Shown one piece after another: positions 17,945 to 26,428 of a stretch of DNA of 64,000 nucleotides. Under the pieces are notes generated by a model that did no database searches, was not told the DNA's origin, and worked only from the letters and a program-made list of their open reading frames with translations. Source of the DNA: Nocardioides aurantiacus (GTDB lineage Bacteria > Actinomycetota > Actinomycetes > Propionibacteriales > Nocardioidaceae); assembly GCF_003752505.1 (NCBI RefSeq), contig NZ_RKHO01000001.1:1178001-1242000 (forward strand), given 5' to 3'. The translations under genes were made by a program, and so were the position numbers. The first letter of the stretch is position 1, and the number at the start of each line of letters is the position of its first letter.

Positions 17945-18712
17945 ATGACCTCTGCCCGTACGACGCACCGCGCCGTCGTGCGCTCGCGACGGCAGGTCTC
18001 CGAGCACCTGCTCCGGCTCGAGCTCACCACCGACGGGACGCTGGCCTCGACCGGCGTCGCCGACGAGTGGCTGGCCCTGACGGTGCCCGGGCAGTTCCAG
18101 ACGCGCTACTACACGGTCCGCTCGCTCGAGGGTGACGACCTGGTGCTCGACGTGGTCGTCCACGACGAGGGCCTGGTGACCGGTTGGGCGCAGACCGACT
18201 GCGTCGGCGACGAGGTCGGCCTCGGGGCGCCCAAGGGCTCCTTCGAGCTGCCGCCCGACGCCGGCTGGGTGGTGCTGGCCGGTGACCTGACGGCGTTGCC
18301 CGCGATGGCCCGGATCGCCTCCTCGGTCGCCGGCTCGCTCCCGCTGACGGTGCACGCCGAGACGCCCGACGGGCCGCTGCCCGACTACCTCGGTGTCGAG
18401 GCCACCTGGCACCACGCCGAGCCGGGCAGCAGCGAGCTCGCCCGCACCGTCGCCGGCCTGGACTGGCCCGACGGCCCGGGCTACTTCTGGATGGCCGGGG
18501 AGTCCGCGCAGATGCGCGACATCCGGCGTCACGTGCGTCGGGACCTCGGGTGGGACTCCAAGCACCACGAGGTGATGGGCTACTGGAGCGGCAGCCGCGG
18601 TCGTCAGGCGCGGCGCGTCGACCCCGGTCCGCTCTACGCCCGCGGCCGCGCGGCTGGCAAGACCGACGAGCAGATCTGGGCCGAGTACGACGAGAGCAGG
18701 GACCGAGCATGA
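17945..18712 (+). CDS. Siderophore-interacting-protein-like FAD/NAD(P)H reductase
   Basis: A 255-residue protein of the SIP/ViuB flavin-reductase type. The N-terminal FAD-binding barrel has QFQTRYYTVRSL. A C-terminal NAD(P)-binding part has GDLTALPAMARI, FWMAGESAQMRDIRRHVRRDLG and YWSGSRG. Family members use NAD(P)H to reduce ferric siderophores. Here it sits directly after the methyl-branching genes, so it may instead supply reducing equivalents to TmsA (inference). TAGCCT lies 6 nt before the ATG, giving a possible leaderless internal promoter. The stop overlaps the era start by ATGA. Confidence 0.82.
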   Translation: MTSARTTHRAVVRSRRQVSEHLLRLELTTDGTLASTGVADEWLALTVPGQFQTRYYTVRSLEGDDLVLDVVVHDEGLVTGWAQTDCVGDEVGLGAPKGSFELPPDAGWVVLAGDLTALPAMARIASSVAGSLPLTVHAETPDGPLPDYLGVEATWHHAEPGSSELARTVAGLDWPDGPGYFWMAGESAQMRDIRRHVRRDLGWDSKHHEVMGYWSGSRGRQARRVDPGPLYARGRAAGKTDEQIWAEYDESRDRA

Positions 18713-19659
18713 CCACCCCACCCACCGCACCCCCCGAGGGCGCGGCACCGCACCGGTCGGGGTTCGCCTGCTTCGTCGGCCGCCCCAACGCCGGCAAGTC
18801 GACGCTGACCAACGCGATCGTCGGCACCAAGGTGGCGATCACCTCCTCCAAGCCGCAGACCACCCGCACCGTCGTGCGCGGCATCGTGCACCGGCCCGAC
18901 GCGCAGCTCGTGCTCGTCGACACCCCCGGGCTGCACAAGCCCCGCACGCTGCTGGGCGAGCGGCTCAACGACCTGGTCGTCACCACGTGGGCCGAGGTCG
19001 ACGTGGTGGCCGTCTGCTTCCCGGCCGACCAGAAGCCGGGTCCCGGCGACCGGTTCCTGGTCGACGAGCTGGCCAAGGTCCGGCGTACGACGAAGTTCGC
19101 GATCGCCACCAAGACCGACCTCGTCACGCCCGAGCAGCTCGGCCAGCACCTGCTGGCCATCGACCGCCTCGGTCGCGAGACCGGCACCGAGTGGGCCGAG
19201 ATCGTGCCCGTCTCGGCCGTCAACGGCGACCAGGTGCAGCTGCTGGCCGACCTGCTGGTGCAGCGGCTGCCCGAGGGGCCGCAGCTCTACCCCGACGGCG
19301 ACCTGACCGACGCACCCGAGGAGGCGATCGTCGCGGAGCTGATCCGCGAGGCCGCGCTCGAGGGCGTGCGCGACGAGCTGCCGCACTCGATCGCGGTCGT
19401 GGTCGAGGAGATGGGCCTGCGCGAGGGTCGCCCCGCGGACAAGCCGCTGCTGGAGATCCACGCCAACCTGTTCGTGGAGCGCTCCTCCCAGAAGGGCATC
19501 GTGATCGGCCACAAGGGCTCGCGCCTGAAGGAGGTGGGCACCGCCGCCCGCCACCAGATCACCGCGATGCTCGGCACCCCGGTCTACCTCGACCTGCACG
19601 TCAAGATCGCCAAGGACTGGCAGCGCGACCCCAAGCAGCTGCGCCGGCTCGGCTTCTAG
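18709..19659 (+). CDS. era: GTPase Era
   Basis: Essential GTPase that binds 16S rRNA near its 3' end during 30S assembly. G motifs: GRPNAGKS (about residue 24), SSKPQTTR, DTPGLHKP and TKTD. The C-terminal KH domain contains KGIVIGHKGSRLKEVG. 316 residues is normal. The ATG overlaps the stop of the flavin-reductase gene, so era translation is coupled to the fatty-acid genes rather than to its usual upstream neighbour, the deaminase-like gene, which lies 3.6 kb away. Confidence 0.96.
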   Translation: MTTPPTAPPEGAAPHRSGFACFVGRPNAGKSTLTNAIVGTKVAITSSKPQTTRTVVRGIVHRPDAQLVLVDTPGLHKPRTLLGERLNDLVVTTWAEVDVVAVCFPADQKPGPGDRFLVDELAKVRRTTKFAIATKTDLVTPEQLGQHLLAIDRLGRETGTEWAEIVPVSAVNGDQVQLLADLLVQRLPEGPQLYPDGDLTDAPEEAIVAELIREAALEGVRDELPHSIAVVVEEMGLREGRPADKPLLEIHANLFVERSSQKGIVIGHKGSRLKEVGTAARHQITAMLGTPVYLDLHVKIAKDWQRDPKQLRRLGF

Positions 19660-19713
19660 AGGCGCCCCCCGGGGCGGGGTGGCGGCGTCGGTGGCGGCCG
19701 GTAGCGTCGCCGC

Positions 19714-20985
19714 GTGACCGCCACGACCGCTCCCACCTGGGAGGAGCTCTACGACGCGCGTGCCCGCGCGCGGTGGGTCGAGGAGCCGGCCAAGCGGGTC
19801 AGCGCGCCCGAGCGGACGCCCTTCGAGCGCGACCGGGCACGGGTCGTCCACGCCGCGTCGCTGCGCCGGCTCGCGGCCAAGACGCAGGTGCTCGGGCCCG
19901 GCACCGACGACTTCGTCCGCAACCGGCTGACCCACAGCCTCGAGGTGGCCCAGGTCGCGCGCGACCTCGCCCACCCGCTGGGGTGCCACCCCGACCTCGC
20001 CGAGACCGCGGCGCTGGCCCACGACCTCGGGCACCCGCCGTTCGGCCACAACGGCGAGACCGTGCTCGACGAGCTCGGCGCCGCGGCCGGCGGCTTCGAG
20101 GGCAACGCCCAGACGCTGCGCATCCTGACCCGGCTGGAGGCCAAGTCCTTCGCCGCCGACGGCCGCTCGGTGGGGCTCAACCTGACCCGCGCGACGCTCG
20201 ACGCCTGCACCAAGTACCCCTGGACCCGCTCCGACGCCCCGACCGACCGCCCCGGCAAGTTCGGCGTCTACGACGACGACCGGGCCGTCTTCGGGTGGCT
20301 GCGCGAGGGGGTCGGCGGCGCCCGCCGCGCGGTCGAGGCGCAGGTGATGGACGTCGCCGACGACATCGCCTACTCCGTGCACGACCTCGAGGACGGCGTC
20401 GTGCTGGGCGGCATCGACCTGGCGCTGCTCGACGACCCGGGGGAGCGGGCCGCGGTCTTCGCCACGGTGCGCGAGCTCTACCTGCCCGACGTCGACGAGG
20501 CGGCGCTCGAGGAGGCCCTGGGGCGGGTGCGCTCGGTCGGCTCGTGGCCCGGCACGGCGTACGACGGGTGCCGGCGGGCGCTGGCGTCGCTGAAGAACCT
20601 CACCAGCGACCTCATCGGGGTCTTCTGCGGCGAGGTCCACCGCGCGACCGTCGAGCGGCACGGCCCCGGGCCGCTGGCGCGCCACCGCGCCGACCTGGTG
20701 GTGCCCGACGGGACGCTCGCCGAGGTCTCGGTGCTCAAGGGGGTCGCGGCCCACTACGTCATGCGCTCGGCGGCCCGGCTGGGCGTGATGGAGCGTCAGC
20801 GCGAGCTGGTCGGCGAGCTCCACGAGGCGCTCGCCCGCCGCGGCGAGGACGCGCTCGACCCGGCGCACGCGGCGGACTTCCGCGACGCGGCCGACGACCA
20901 CGGCCGCACCCGGGTCCTGCTCGACCAGCTGGCCAGCCTCACCGACGCCTCGGCGGTCGCCTGGCACGCGCGGCTGTGCCGTTGA
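19714..20985 (+). CDS. dgt: Deoxyguanosinetriphosphate triphosphohydrolase (Dgt family)
   Basis: HD-domain enzyme that cleaves dNTPs to deoxynucleoside plus triphosphate. The metal motif is spread over NRLTHSLEVAQVAR and AHDLGHPPFGHNGE (about residues 70-115), with a later DVADDIAYSVHDLEDG. RRLAAKTQV near residue 50 is the usual N-terminal signature. 423 residues is typical for the actinobacterial type. The GTG start lies 6 nt after TAGCGT (19702-19707), so it is probably leaderless. dgt is normally next to dnaG; here a dehydrogenase and a four-gene membrane operon separate them. Confidence 0.94.
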   Translation: MTATTAPTWEELYDARARARWVEEPAKRVSAPERTPFERDRARVVHAASLRRLAAKTQVLGPGTDDFVRNRLTHSLEVAQVARDLAHPLGCHPDLAETAALAHDLGHPPFGHNGETVLDELGAAAGGFEGNAQTLRILTRLEAKSFAADGRSVGLNLTRATLDACTKYPWTRSDAPTDRPGKFGVYDDDRAVFGWLREGVGGARRAVEAQVMDVADDIAYSVHDLEDGVVLGGIDLALLDDPGERAAVFATVRELYLPDVDEAALEEALGRVRSVGSWPGTAYDGCRRALASLKNLTSDLIGVFCGEVHRATVERHGPGPLARHRADLVVPDGTLAEVSVLKGVAAHYVMRSAARLGVMERQRELVGELHEALARRGEDALDPAHAADFRDAADDHGRTRVLLDQLASLTDASAVAWHARLCR

Positions 20986-21028
20986 CCCGGGGCACCCGCC
21001 CGCTCGCGCGCCGCGCGAGGATGGGGCC

Positions 21029-21946
21029 ATGAGCGATCGTCTGGTCTGGCTGCCCTTCGACCCCGCCGAGCTGGGGGAGCTGCCCGAGGGGCTGCGCTAC
21101 GAGCACGTCGACCCCGACAGCGACGAGGTGCCGGCGAGCGTCGAGGAGGTGACGTTCGTGGTGATGCACTACCGGTTCAGCAGGTCCGACGGCGAGCTGC
21201 TGGCCCGGATGCCGCGCCTGGAGGTCCTGCAGACCCAGACGGCCGGGGTCGAGCACGTCCGCCCCTACCTGCCCGAGGGCGTCACGATGTGCAACGGTCG
21301 GGGCATCCACGACACCTCGACCGCCGAGCTCGCCCTGACCCTGACGCTGGCCTCGCTGCGCGGGATCCCCGGGTTCGTCCGTGCGCAGGACCGCGGCGCC
21401 TGGGCGGCCGAGCGCCGGGAGTCGCTGGCCGACAAGACGGTGCTGATCGTGGGCTACGGCCAGATCGGTGCCGCCATCGAGGAGCGGGTCCGCGCCTTCG
21501 AGGCAGACGTGGTGCGGGTCGCCCGCAGCGCCCGGGACGGCGTCCACCCCATCGGCGACCTGCCCTCGCTGCTGCCGTCCGCGGACGTCGTGATCGTCGT
21601 GGTGCCCGGCACCGAGGAGACCGTCGGCCTCTTCGACGCGGCCATGCTGGCCCGGATGCGCGACGGCGCCCTGCTGGTCAACGTCGCCCGCGGCCCCGTC
21701 GTCGACACCGACGCGCTCCTCGCCGAGCTCACCAGCGGCCGCCTGCACGCCGGCCTCGACGTCACCGACCCCGAGCCGCTGCCCGAGGGACACCCCCTGT
21801 GGGACGCCCCCGGCCTGCTGCTCACCCCGCACGTCGGCGGCGCCAGCAGCGCCATGCAGCCCCGCGCCCGCCGGCTCGTCCGCGAGCAGCTCGAGCGGTA
21901 CGCCGCCGGCGACGACCTCGCCAACGTGGTGACGGGCGACTACTAG
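21029..21946 (+). CDS. D-2-hydroxyacid dehydrogenase
   Basis: NAD-dependent oxidoreductase of 305 residues. The nucleotide-binding core has VLIVGYGQIGAAIEERVRAF (about 139). Catalytic-domain landmarks are NVARGPVVDTDALLAEL (conserved Arg), DVTDPEPLPEGHPLW (Glu) and LLTPHVGG (His). All three catalytic residues of the family are present. The ATG at 21029 has only a weak ribosome site, and GAGGATG upstream may act as a -10. It is alone between dgt and a terminator-rich gap. The exact acid (glycerate, lactate or other) cannot be told. Confidence 0.9.
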   Translation: MSDRLVWLPFDPAELGELPEGLRYEHVDPDSDEVPASVEEVTFVVMHYRFSRSDGELLARMPRLEVLQTQTAGVEHVRPYLPEGVTMCNGRGIHDTSTAELALTLTLASLRGIPGFVRAQDRGAWAAERRESLADKTVLIVGYGQIGAAIEERVRAFEADVVRVARSARDGVHPIGDLPSLLPSADVVIVVVPGTEETVGLFDAAMLARMRDGALLVNVARGPVVDTDALLAELTSGRLHAGLDVTDPEPLPEGHPLWDAPGLLLTPHVGGASSAMQPRARRLVREQLERYAAGDDLANVVTGDY

Positions 21947-22124
21947 GCGGTTTCTCCCCGGCGCGGTTCCGGAGGGGCCCCGGCTGTTCCAGCGCCCCCG
22001 GCGGAGCGCTGGTCGGAGAGCGAGGGTGCGCACGGGGACCGGGCCCGGTCGCGGGTGCTTCTCGGCGTACGTCGCCCCGCGGGCCGCTGCGCCGGAGAGC
22101 CTGTCGCTGCGCGGGGGTCGTGGT

Positions 22125-22167
22125 CCCGGCGCAGTGCCGGTCTCCCAGGCCACCTTGGGAGACCGTC
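22125..22167 (-). repeat. Dispersed hairpin repeat, copy 1
   Basis: Read on the minus strand, this 43-bp element is a GGTCTCCC/GGGAGACC hairpin with an internal AGG/CCT stem. It is followed by CACTGCGCCGGG. It matches the element at 29738-29780 at about 37 of 43 positions, including the 12 flanking bases. One stem pair has changed from C-G to T-A, preserving pairing. Confidence 0.75.
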
Positions 22168-22203
22168 GACCCGACCCGACCCACCCGAGACCCACGACAA
22201 GCA

Positions 22204-22234
22204 AGGACCGACCCGGCACAGCCGGGTCGGTCCT
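22204..22234. terminator. Hairpin terminator between convergent genes
   Basis: Perfect 14-bp arms AGGACCGACCCGGC/GCCGGGTCGGTCCT with loop ACA, lying between convergent genes. It has no T-tract, but the long GC stem is typical of actinobacterial bidirectional terminators. Confidence 0.8.
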
Positions 22235-22268
22235 CGCGTCGAGCAGGTCGAGCAGGTGGTGCGTCAGC

Positions 22269-22679
22269 TCAGGGCAGGTCGCCCTTCGGGCCGGTGTCCT
22301 CGCCGGCGCGCAGGCGCTCGGGGTTGAGCTCACCGTCGGCCTTGCTCTCCGAGGCCGCACCCGTGGGGGTGGAGGTGGAGACCACGCCGGTGGGGCCCGA
22401 GGTGGAGGAGGACGAGGAGCTGACCTTGTCCTTGGCCGCACCCGAGGCGTCCTTGGCGGCGTCGGCGGCGGAGCTCGCGGTGTCGGCGACCTTCTCCTTC
22501 ACCAGCGGGGCCTTCTCGCGGGCGAGGTCGGCGGCCTGGTGCGCCTTCTCCTGCACGCGGGGGTCGTTCTTGACCTTCTCGTAGGACTGACGGAGCTGCT
22601 CGTAGCGCTCGCGTCCGGCCTTGGCGCCGAGCACGTAGCCGACGCCTCCTGCGGCCAGGACTACCAACTTGCCGATCAT
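22269..22679 (-). CDS. YtxH-like small membrane-anchored protein
   Basis: A 136-residue protein: an N-terminal hydrophobic segment with a Gly-rich GGVGYVLGAKAGRERYEQL motif (YtxH-like), then a Lys/Glu/Ala-rich amphipathic region and a Ser-rich disordered tail. Such proteins are general-stress associated in several bacteria. The ATG overlaps the stop of the YihY gene upstream on the minus strand, and the YihY 3' end supplies the GGAGG ribosome site. It is the last gene of a four-gene operon. Confidence 0.8.
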   Translation of the reverse strand: MIGKLVVLAAGGVGYVLGAKAGRERYEQLRQSYEKVKNDPRVQEKAHQAADLAREKAPLVKEKVADTASSAADAAKDASGAAKDKVSSSSSSTSGPTGVVSTSTPTGAASESKADGELNPERLRAGEDTGPKGDLP

Positions 22680-23800
22680 GGGGTTCCCTCCTTCTGCTCC
22701 CGGTGGGGAGCGTCTGTGGCGGCCGACGCGTCGTCGCGCTGGCCCGCCTCGCGCCGGATCTTGCGCCCGATCGCGGCGTCCTTGTCACGCTGCTTGCGCA
22801 GCTTCTTGATGTTGCGGGTGTCGCGCGGGGGCAGCTGCAGGTCCTCCTCGGCGGGCAGACCGGCCTGCAGCTGACGCCCCCGCTCCAGCTCGGAGTCGAG
22901 CTCGGCGCCGAAGAGCAGCGCCAGGTTGGTGATCCACACGAACAGCAGCGCCACGATGACCGAGGCGGCTGCGCCGTAGGTCTTGCTGTAGTTGGCGAAC
23001 GTCGCCAGGTAGAGACCGAAGGCGACCGAGGCGACGATCCAGATGCCGATGGCCGCCGCGGCGCCCACCGAGATCCACTTGAACTTCGGCTGCTGGATGT
23101 TGGGGGTGACGTAGTAGAGCAGGCCCACCAGCACCACGACCATGACCAGCACGAGGGGCCACTTCACGATCGCGAAGGTGGTCACGGCCGCGTCGCCGAG
23201 GCCCACCACGTTGCCGATCGACTGCAGGATCGGCCCGGAGACCACCAGCAGCACGAGGACCGTCGCGGCGAGGAGGACCGAGACGAAGGTCAGCAGCAGC
23301 ATCACGGGGCGGAGCTTCCAGAACGGACGCCCCTCCTCGATCTCGTAGATCTTGTTCATCGCCCGGCTGAACGCGCCGACGTAGCCCGAGGCGGACCACA
23401 GCGCGGCGACCAGACCGACGACGAGGCCGACGCCGGCGGCGTCGGACTGGGCCACCGAGGTCAGGAACGGCTCGATCGTGCCGAGGATCTGCGAGGACAC
23501 GAGCGGGCGCAGGATCTTGAGCACGTTGTCGACCGCCGCGGCCGGGTCCGCGAAGACGCCGATCGTCGAGATGAGCGCGATCGCGGCCGGGAAGACGGCC
23601 AGCACGGCGTAGTAGGTCAGCGCCGCCGCGAGGTCGGTGCACTGGTCCTCGGTGAACTCGTGCAGCGTCTTGCGCAGCACGAAGCCCCACGACTGCTTGT
23701 GCAGGTCGGTGGGCGACTCGGGCTTGTCCTCGTGGGAGGCCCCCTCGGGGGTCGCGGTCGAGACGTCGTCGCTGCTGCGGCGTACGTCGGCCCCGCTCAA
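22676..23800 (-). CDS. YihY/BrkB-family inner membrane protein
   Basis: A 374-residue protein with about six transmembrane segments. The family signature DLAAALTYYAVLAVFPAAIAL lies near residue 57, with LWSASGYVGAFSRAMNKIYE, a central PNIQQPKFKW loop and WITNLALLFGAELDSELER near residue 300. The cytoplasmic ends are charged and disordered. BrkB-type proteins were once called RNase BN, but the function is unknown. It overlaps both neighbours by 4 bp within the minus-strand operon DUF1469-DUF3618-YihY-YtxH, a common actinobacterial grouping. Confidence 0.92.
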   Translation of the reverse strand: MSGADVRRSSDDVSTATPEGASHEDKPESPTDLHKQSWGFVLRKTLHEFTEDQCTDLAAALTYYAVLAVFPAAIALISTIGVFADPAAAVDNVLKILRPLVSSQILGTIEPFLTSVAQSDAAGVGLVVGLVAALWSASGYVGAFSRAMNKIYEIEEGRPFWKLRPVMLLLTFVSVLLAATVLVLLVVSGPILQSIGNVVGLGDAAVTTFAIVKWPLVLVMVVVLVGLLYYVTPNIQQPKFKWISVGAAAAIGIWIVASVAFGLYLATFANYSKTYGAAASVIVALLFVWITNLALLFGAELDSELERGRQLQAGLPAEEDLQLPPRDTRNIKKLRKQRDKDAAIGRKIRREAGQRDDASAATDAPHREQKEGTP

Positions 23801-24045
23801 CGCCGGCTCCGCCAGGCGATGATCAGCAGCGCGAGCAGGACGCCGGCCGCGGCGCCTGCACCGGCACCGAGGAGCGCGGGCTCGGGGGAGCCGTCGTCGG
23901 TCGTGGCGCGGTTCTTCACGTCGGCGACCTTGTGCTTGGCCTGGGCCTTGACGTCGAGCTTCTGGGTCAGCTGGTCGACGGTGCCGGCCAGCTGCTCGCG
24001 CTGCCGCTCGATGTCGGCCTGGATCTCCTGGGGGGTCTGGCTCAT
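23797..24045 (-). CDS. DUF3618 family protein
   Basis: 82 residues. The DUF3618 signature SQTPQEIQADIERQREQLAG and TVDQLTQKLD occupies the first 35 residues. A Lys-rich linker and one C-terminal transmembrane helix (about 58-78) with a basic end follow. It overlaps the upstream holin-like gene and the downstream YihY gene by 4 bp each. It probably works as a membrane-associated partner in the same envelope operon; no biochemical function is known. Confidence 0.85.
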   Translation of the reverse strand: MSQTPQEIQADIERQREQLAGTVDQLTQKLDVKAQAKHKVADVKNRATTDDGSPEPALLGAGAGAAAGVLLALLIIAWRSRR

Positions 24046-24485
24046 GCGCGCTGTCCCTTCACGGTGGCGATGTCGTCCTTGAGGCCCTGCTGGGCCTTCT
24101 CGGGGGCGAGCGGGGTGGCCTGCTGGACCTTGCCCTTGCCGGTGAGGGCGAGGATCCCTGCGATGGCGAAGAGCACGACCGCGACGATCAGGGCGGCGAG
24201 CCAGCCGTCGAGCACGAGGCTGAGCGCGAGGACGGCAGTGGCGACGAGGGTGCCGAAGCCGAAGAAGGCGAGCAGCCCGGCGGCGCTGAACATGCCGATG
24301 CCGACGCCGACCTTCTTGCCCTTCTGGGCCAGCTCGGCCTGGGCGAGGCGCATCTCGGAGCGGATCAGCTCGGGCACCTGGGTGGTCAGCTGGTTGACCA
24401 GGGCGCCCAGCGTGGGGTCGGCTCCCTGGCGGGGGTCGTGGGTCTGGGTGGTGGGCACCGCTGTGGAGCCCGACTGGTCGGTCAT
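24042..24485 (-). CDS. Phage holin-like / DUF1469 (Act_holin) membrane protein
   Basis: 147 residues with an amphipathic N-terminal region (LGALVNQLTTQVPELIRSEM, then RLAQAELAQKGKKVG). Two closely spaced transmembrane helices follow (about 75-130), then a charged tail. This pattern defines the actinobacterial putative holin superfamily III (DUF1469); despite the name it is not phage-derived here. I chose ATG 24483-24485; an upstream in-frame TTG would add 11 residues. It is the first gene of the four-gene minus-strand operon and is divergent from dnaG. Confidence 0.83.
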   Translation of the reverse strand: MTDQSGSTAVPTTQTHDPRQGADPTLGALVNQLTTQVPELIRSEMRLAQAELAQKGKKVGVGIGMFSAAGLLAFFGFGTLVATAVLALSLVLDGWLAALIVAVVLFAIAGILALTGKGKVQQATPLAPEKAQQGLKDDIATVKGQRA

Positions 24486-24580
24486 GGGTGTCCCGTAGCC
24501 CGTTTGCCCCCCGCTCAAACCCCGGACGCCCCCGCCACGGCCGGGGCGGGGTGTCGGCCGGCCCCCGTAGACTCCGCGTC

Positions 24581-26428
24581 GTGGCAGGGCGGATCAAGGA
24601 CGAGGACATCGCGGAGGTCCGCGAGAAGACCCGCATCGACGACGTCGTCGCCTCCTACGTCACGCTCCGCAACGCCGGCGGCGGTTCGATGAAGGGTCTG
24701 TGCCCCTTCCACGACGAGAAGTCCGCCTCGTTCCACGTCACCCCTTCCCGCGGCTTCTACCACTGCTTCGGCTGCGGTGCCGGTGGCGACGTCATCAACT
24801 TCGTGATGGAGATGGACGGCCTCTCCTTCAGCGAGACCGTCGAGCGGCTGGCCGAGAAGGTCGGCATCCAGCTCCGCTACGAGGAGGGTGGCCCGGCCCG
24901 CCCCAAGGGTGGCCCGCAGCGGCCCCGGCTGGTGGAGGCCCACAAGGTCACCGCCCAGTGGTACGCCGAGCAGCTCGCCACCCCCGCCGCGCTCCAGGCC
25001 CGCCAGTTCCTCGACTCCCGCGGGTTCGATGCCGAGGCGGCCGCCCACTTCGGGGTGGGCTTCTCCCCGCGCGGCGGCGAGGACCTCTACCGCCACCTGC
25101 ACCAGCTGGGCTTCACCGACGACGAGGTGGTCACCGCCGGGCTGGTCGGCCGGGGGCGCGGCCTCTACGACCGGTTCCGCGGCCGGTTGATGTGGCCGAT
25201 CCGCGACAGCAGCGGCGACGTGATCGGCTTCGGCGCCCGACGCATCTTCGACGACGACCGCATCGAGGCGAAGTACCTCAACACCCCCGAGACGCCGATC
25301 TACAAGAAGAGCCAGGTCCTCTACGGCATCGACCTGGCCCGCCGCGAGATCGCCCGCTCGAGCCAGGCCGTGATCGTCGAGGGCTACACCGACGTGATGG
25401 CCTGCCACCTCGCCGGGGTCAAGACGGCCGTGGCGACCTGCGGCACCGCGTTCGGCGACGACCACGCCCGCGTCGTACGCCGGCTGCTGCACGACCACGA
25501 CGACTTCCGCGGCGAGGTGATCTTCACCTTCGACGGCGACGAGGCCGGTCAGAAGGCCGCGCTGCGCGCCTTCGAGGGTGACCAGGTCTTCGCCGGGCAG
25601 ACCTACGTCGCCGTCGAGCCGACCGGCATGGACCCCTGCGACCTGCGGCTGAAGTCCGGTGACGCCGAGGTGCGCGAGCTGGTGGCCCGCCGGGTGCCGC
25701 TCTACCGCTTCGTGCTGGCCAACGTGGTGCAGCGCTACGACCTGGACCGCGCCGACGGCCGCATCGACGCGATGCGCGAGGCGGCCAAGCTGGTGACGGC
25801 GATCCGCGACCGCTCCAAGGTCGACGCCTTCGCCCGCGAGCTGGCCGGCATGCTCGGCATCGAGCCGGCAGACGTGCAGCGCGCCGTGCGCACCGCCGCC
25901 TCCCGCGGCTCGGCCCCCGCCGACGTCGCGCCGCGGCAGGCCCAGGCCGACCTGCCCGACCCCCGCGACCCGCGGCTCTACCTCGAGCGCGAGGTCCTCA
26001 AGCTCGTGGTGCAGCACCCCACGTCGGTCCGCAGCACCGCCGGCGACGTCGACGGCACCGACTTCACCCACGGCGCCTACCGCGCGCTCTGGGCGGCCGT
26101 GAGCGCCGTCGGGGGGCTCGCCGCCGCCGACGCCCAGTGGGCCGCCCGGCTGCGCGACGGCGTCGAGGACGAGCGGCTCAAGACGCTGGTCAGCCAGCTC
26201 GCCGTCGAGCCGTTGCGCGCCACCGAGCCCGACGCGGCCTACGTCGCCCAGCACGTCCACCGGCTGCGCGAGCTGACCGCCCAGCGGCGCATCGCCGAGC
26301 TCAAGTCCAAGCTGCAGCGCACCAACCCCGTCGAGCACGCCGCCGACTACAACCGGATGTTCGGTGAGCTGGTTGCCCTCGAGCAGCACCGCCGCGGCCT
26401 GCGCGAGAAAGCGCTGGAGAGCCAGTGA
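24581..26428 (+). CDS. dnaG: DNA primase DnaG
   Basis: Synthesises RNA primers at the replication fork. The zinc-binding domain has CPFHDEKSASFHV and CFGCGAGGD (CHC2 type, about residues 40-65). TOPRIM motifs include VIVEGYTDVMACHLAG, TFDGDEAGQKA and DPCDLR. A C-terminal helicase-interaction domain ends in LERE..LRE-rich helices. 615 residues is normal for actinobacteria. GTG 24581 begins AGRIKDEDI and lies 7 nt after TAGACT (24568-24573), implying a leaderless transcript. An in-frame extension upstream is probably not translated. It overlaps the next gene as GTGA. Confidence 0.95.
   Translation: MAGRIKDEDIAEVREKTRIDDVVASYVTLRNAGGGSMKGLCPFHDEKSASFHVTPSRGFYHCFGCGAGGDVINFVMEMDGLSFSETVERLAEKVGIQLRYEEGGPARPKGGPQRPRLVEAHKVTAQWYAEQLATPAALQARQFLDSRGFDAEAAAHFGVGFSPRGGEDLYRHLHQLGFTDDEVVTAGLVGRGRGLYDRFRGRLMWPIRDSSGDVIGFGARRIFDDDRIEAKYLNTPETPIYKKSQVLYGIDLARREIARSSQAVIVEGYTDVMACHLAGVKTAVATCGTAFGDDHARVVRRLLHDHDDFRGEVIFTFDGDEAGQKAALRAFEGDQVFAGQTYVAVEPTGMDPCDLRLKSGDAEVRELVARRVPLYRFVLANVVQRYDLDRADGRIDAMREAAKLVTAIRDRSKVDAFARELAGMLGIEPADVQRAVRTAASRGSAPADVAPRQAQADLPDPRDPRLYLEREVLKLVVQHPTSVRSTAGDVDGTDFTHGAYRALWAAVSAVGGLAAADAQWAARLRDGVEDERLKTLVSQLAVEPLRATEPDAAYVAQHVHRLRELTAQRRIAELKSKLQRTNPVEHAADYNRMFGELVALEQHRRGLREKALESQ

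Larger units (their letters stand above)
21947..22268. other. Gene-free interval with two hairpins
   Basis: A 322-base gap between the dehydrogenase and the minus-strand YtxH-like gene, which converge here. It holds the dispersed hairpin repeat (22125-22167) and a classical terminator (22204-22234). I see no credible coding frame or RNA gene in the rest. Confidence 0.7.

Noticed and set aside
24042-24485. Phage remnant suggested by the holin-like annotation
   Set aside because: The DUF1469/DUF3618/YihY grouping is a standard chromosomal actinobacterial operon; no other phage genes are present.
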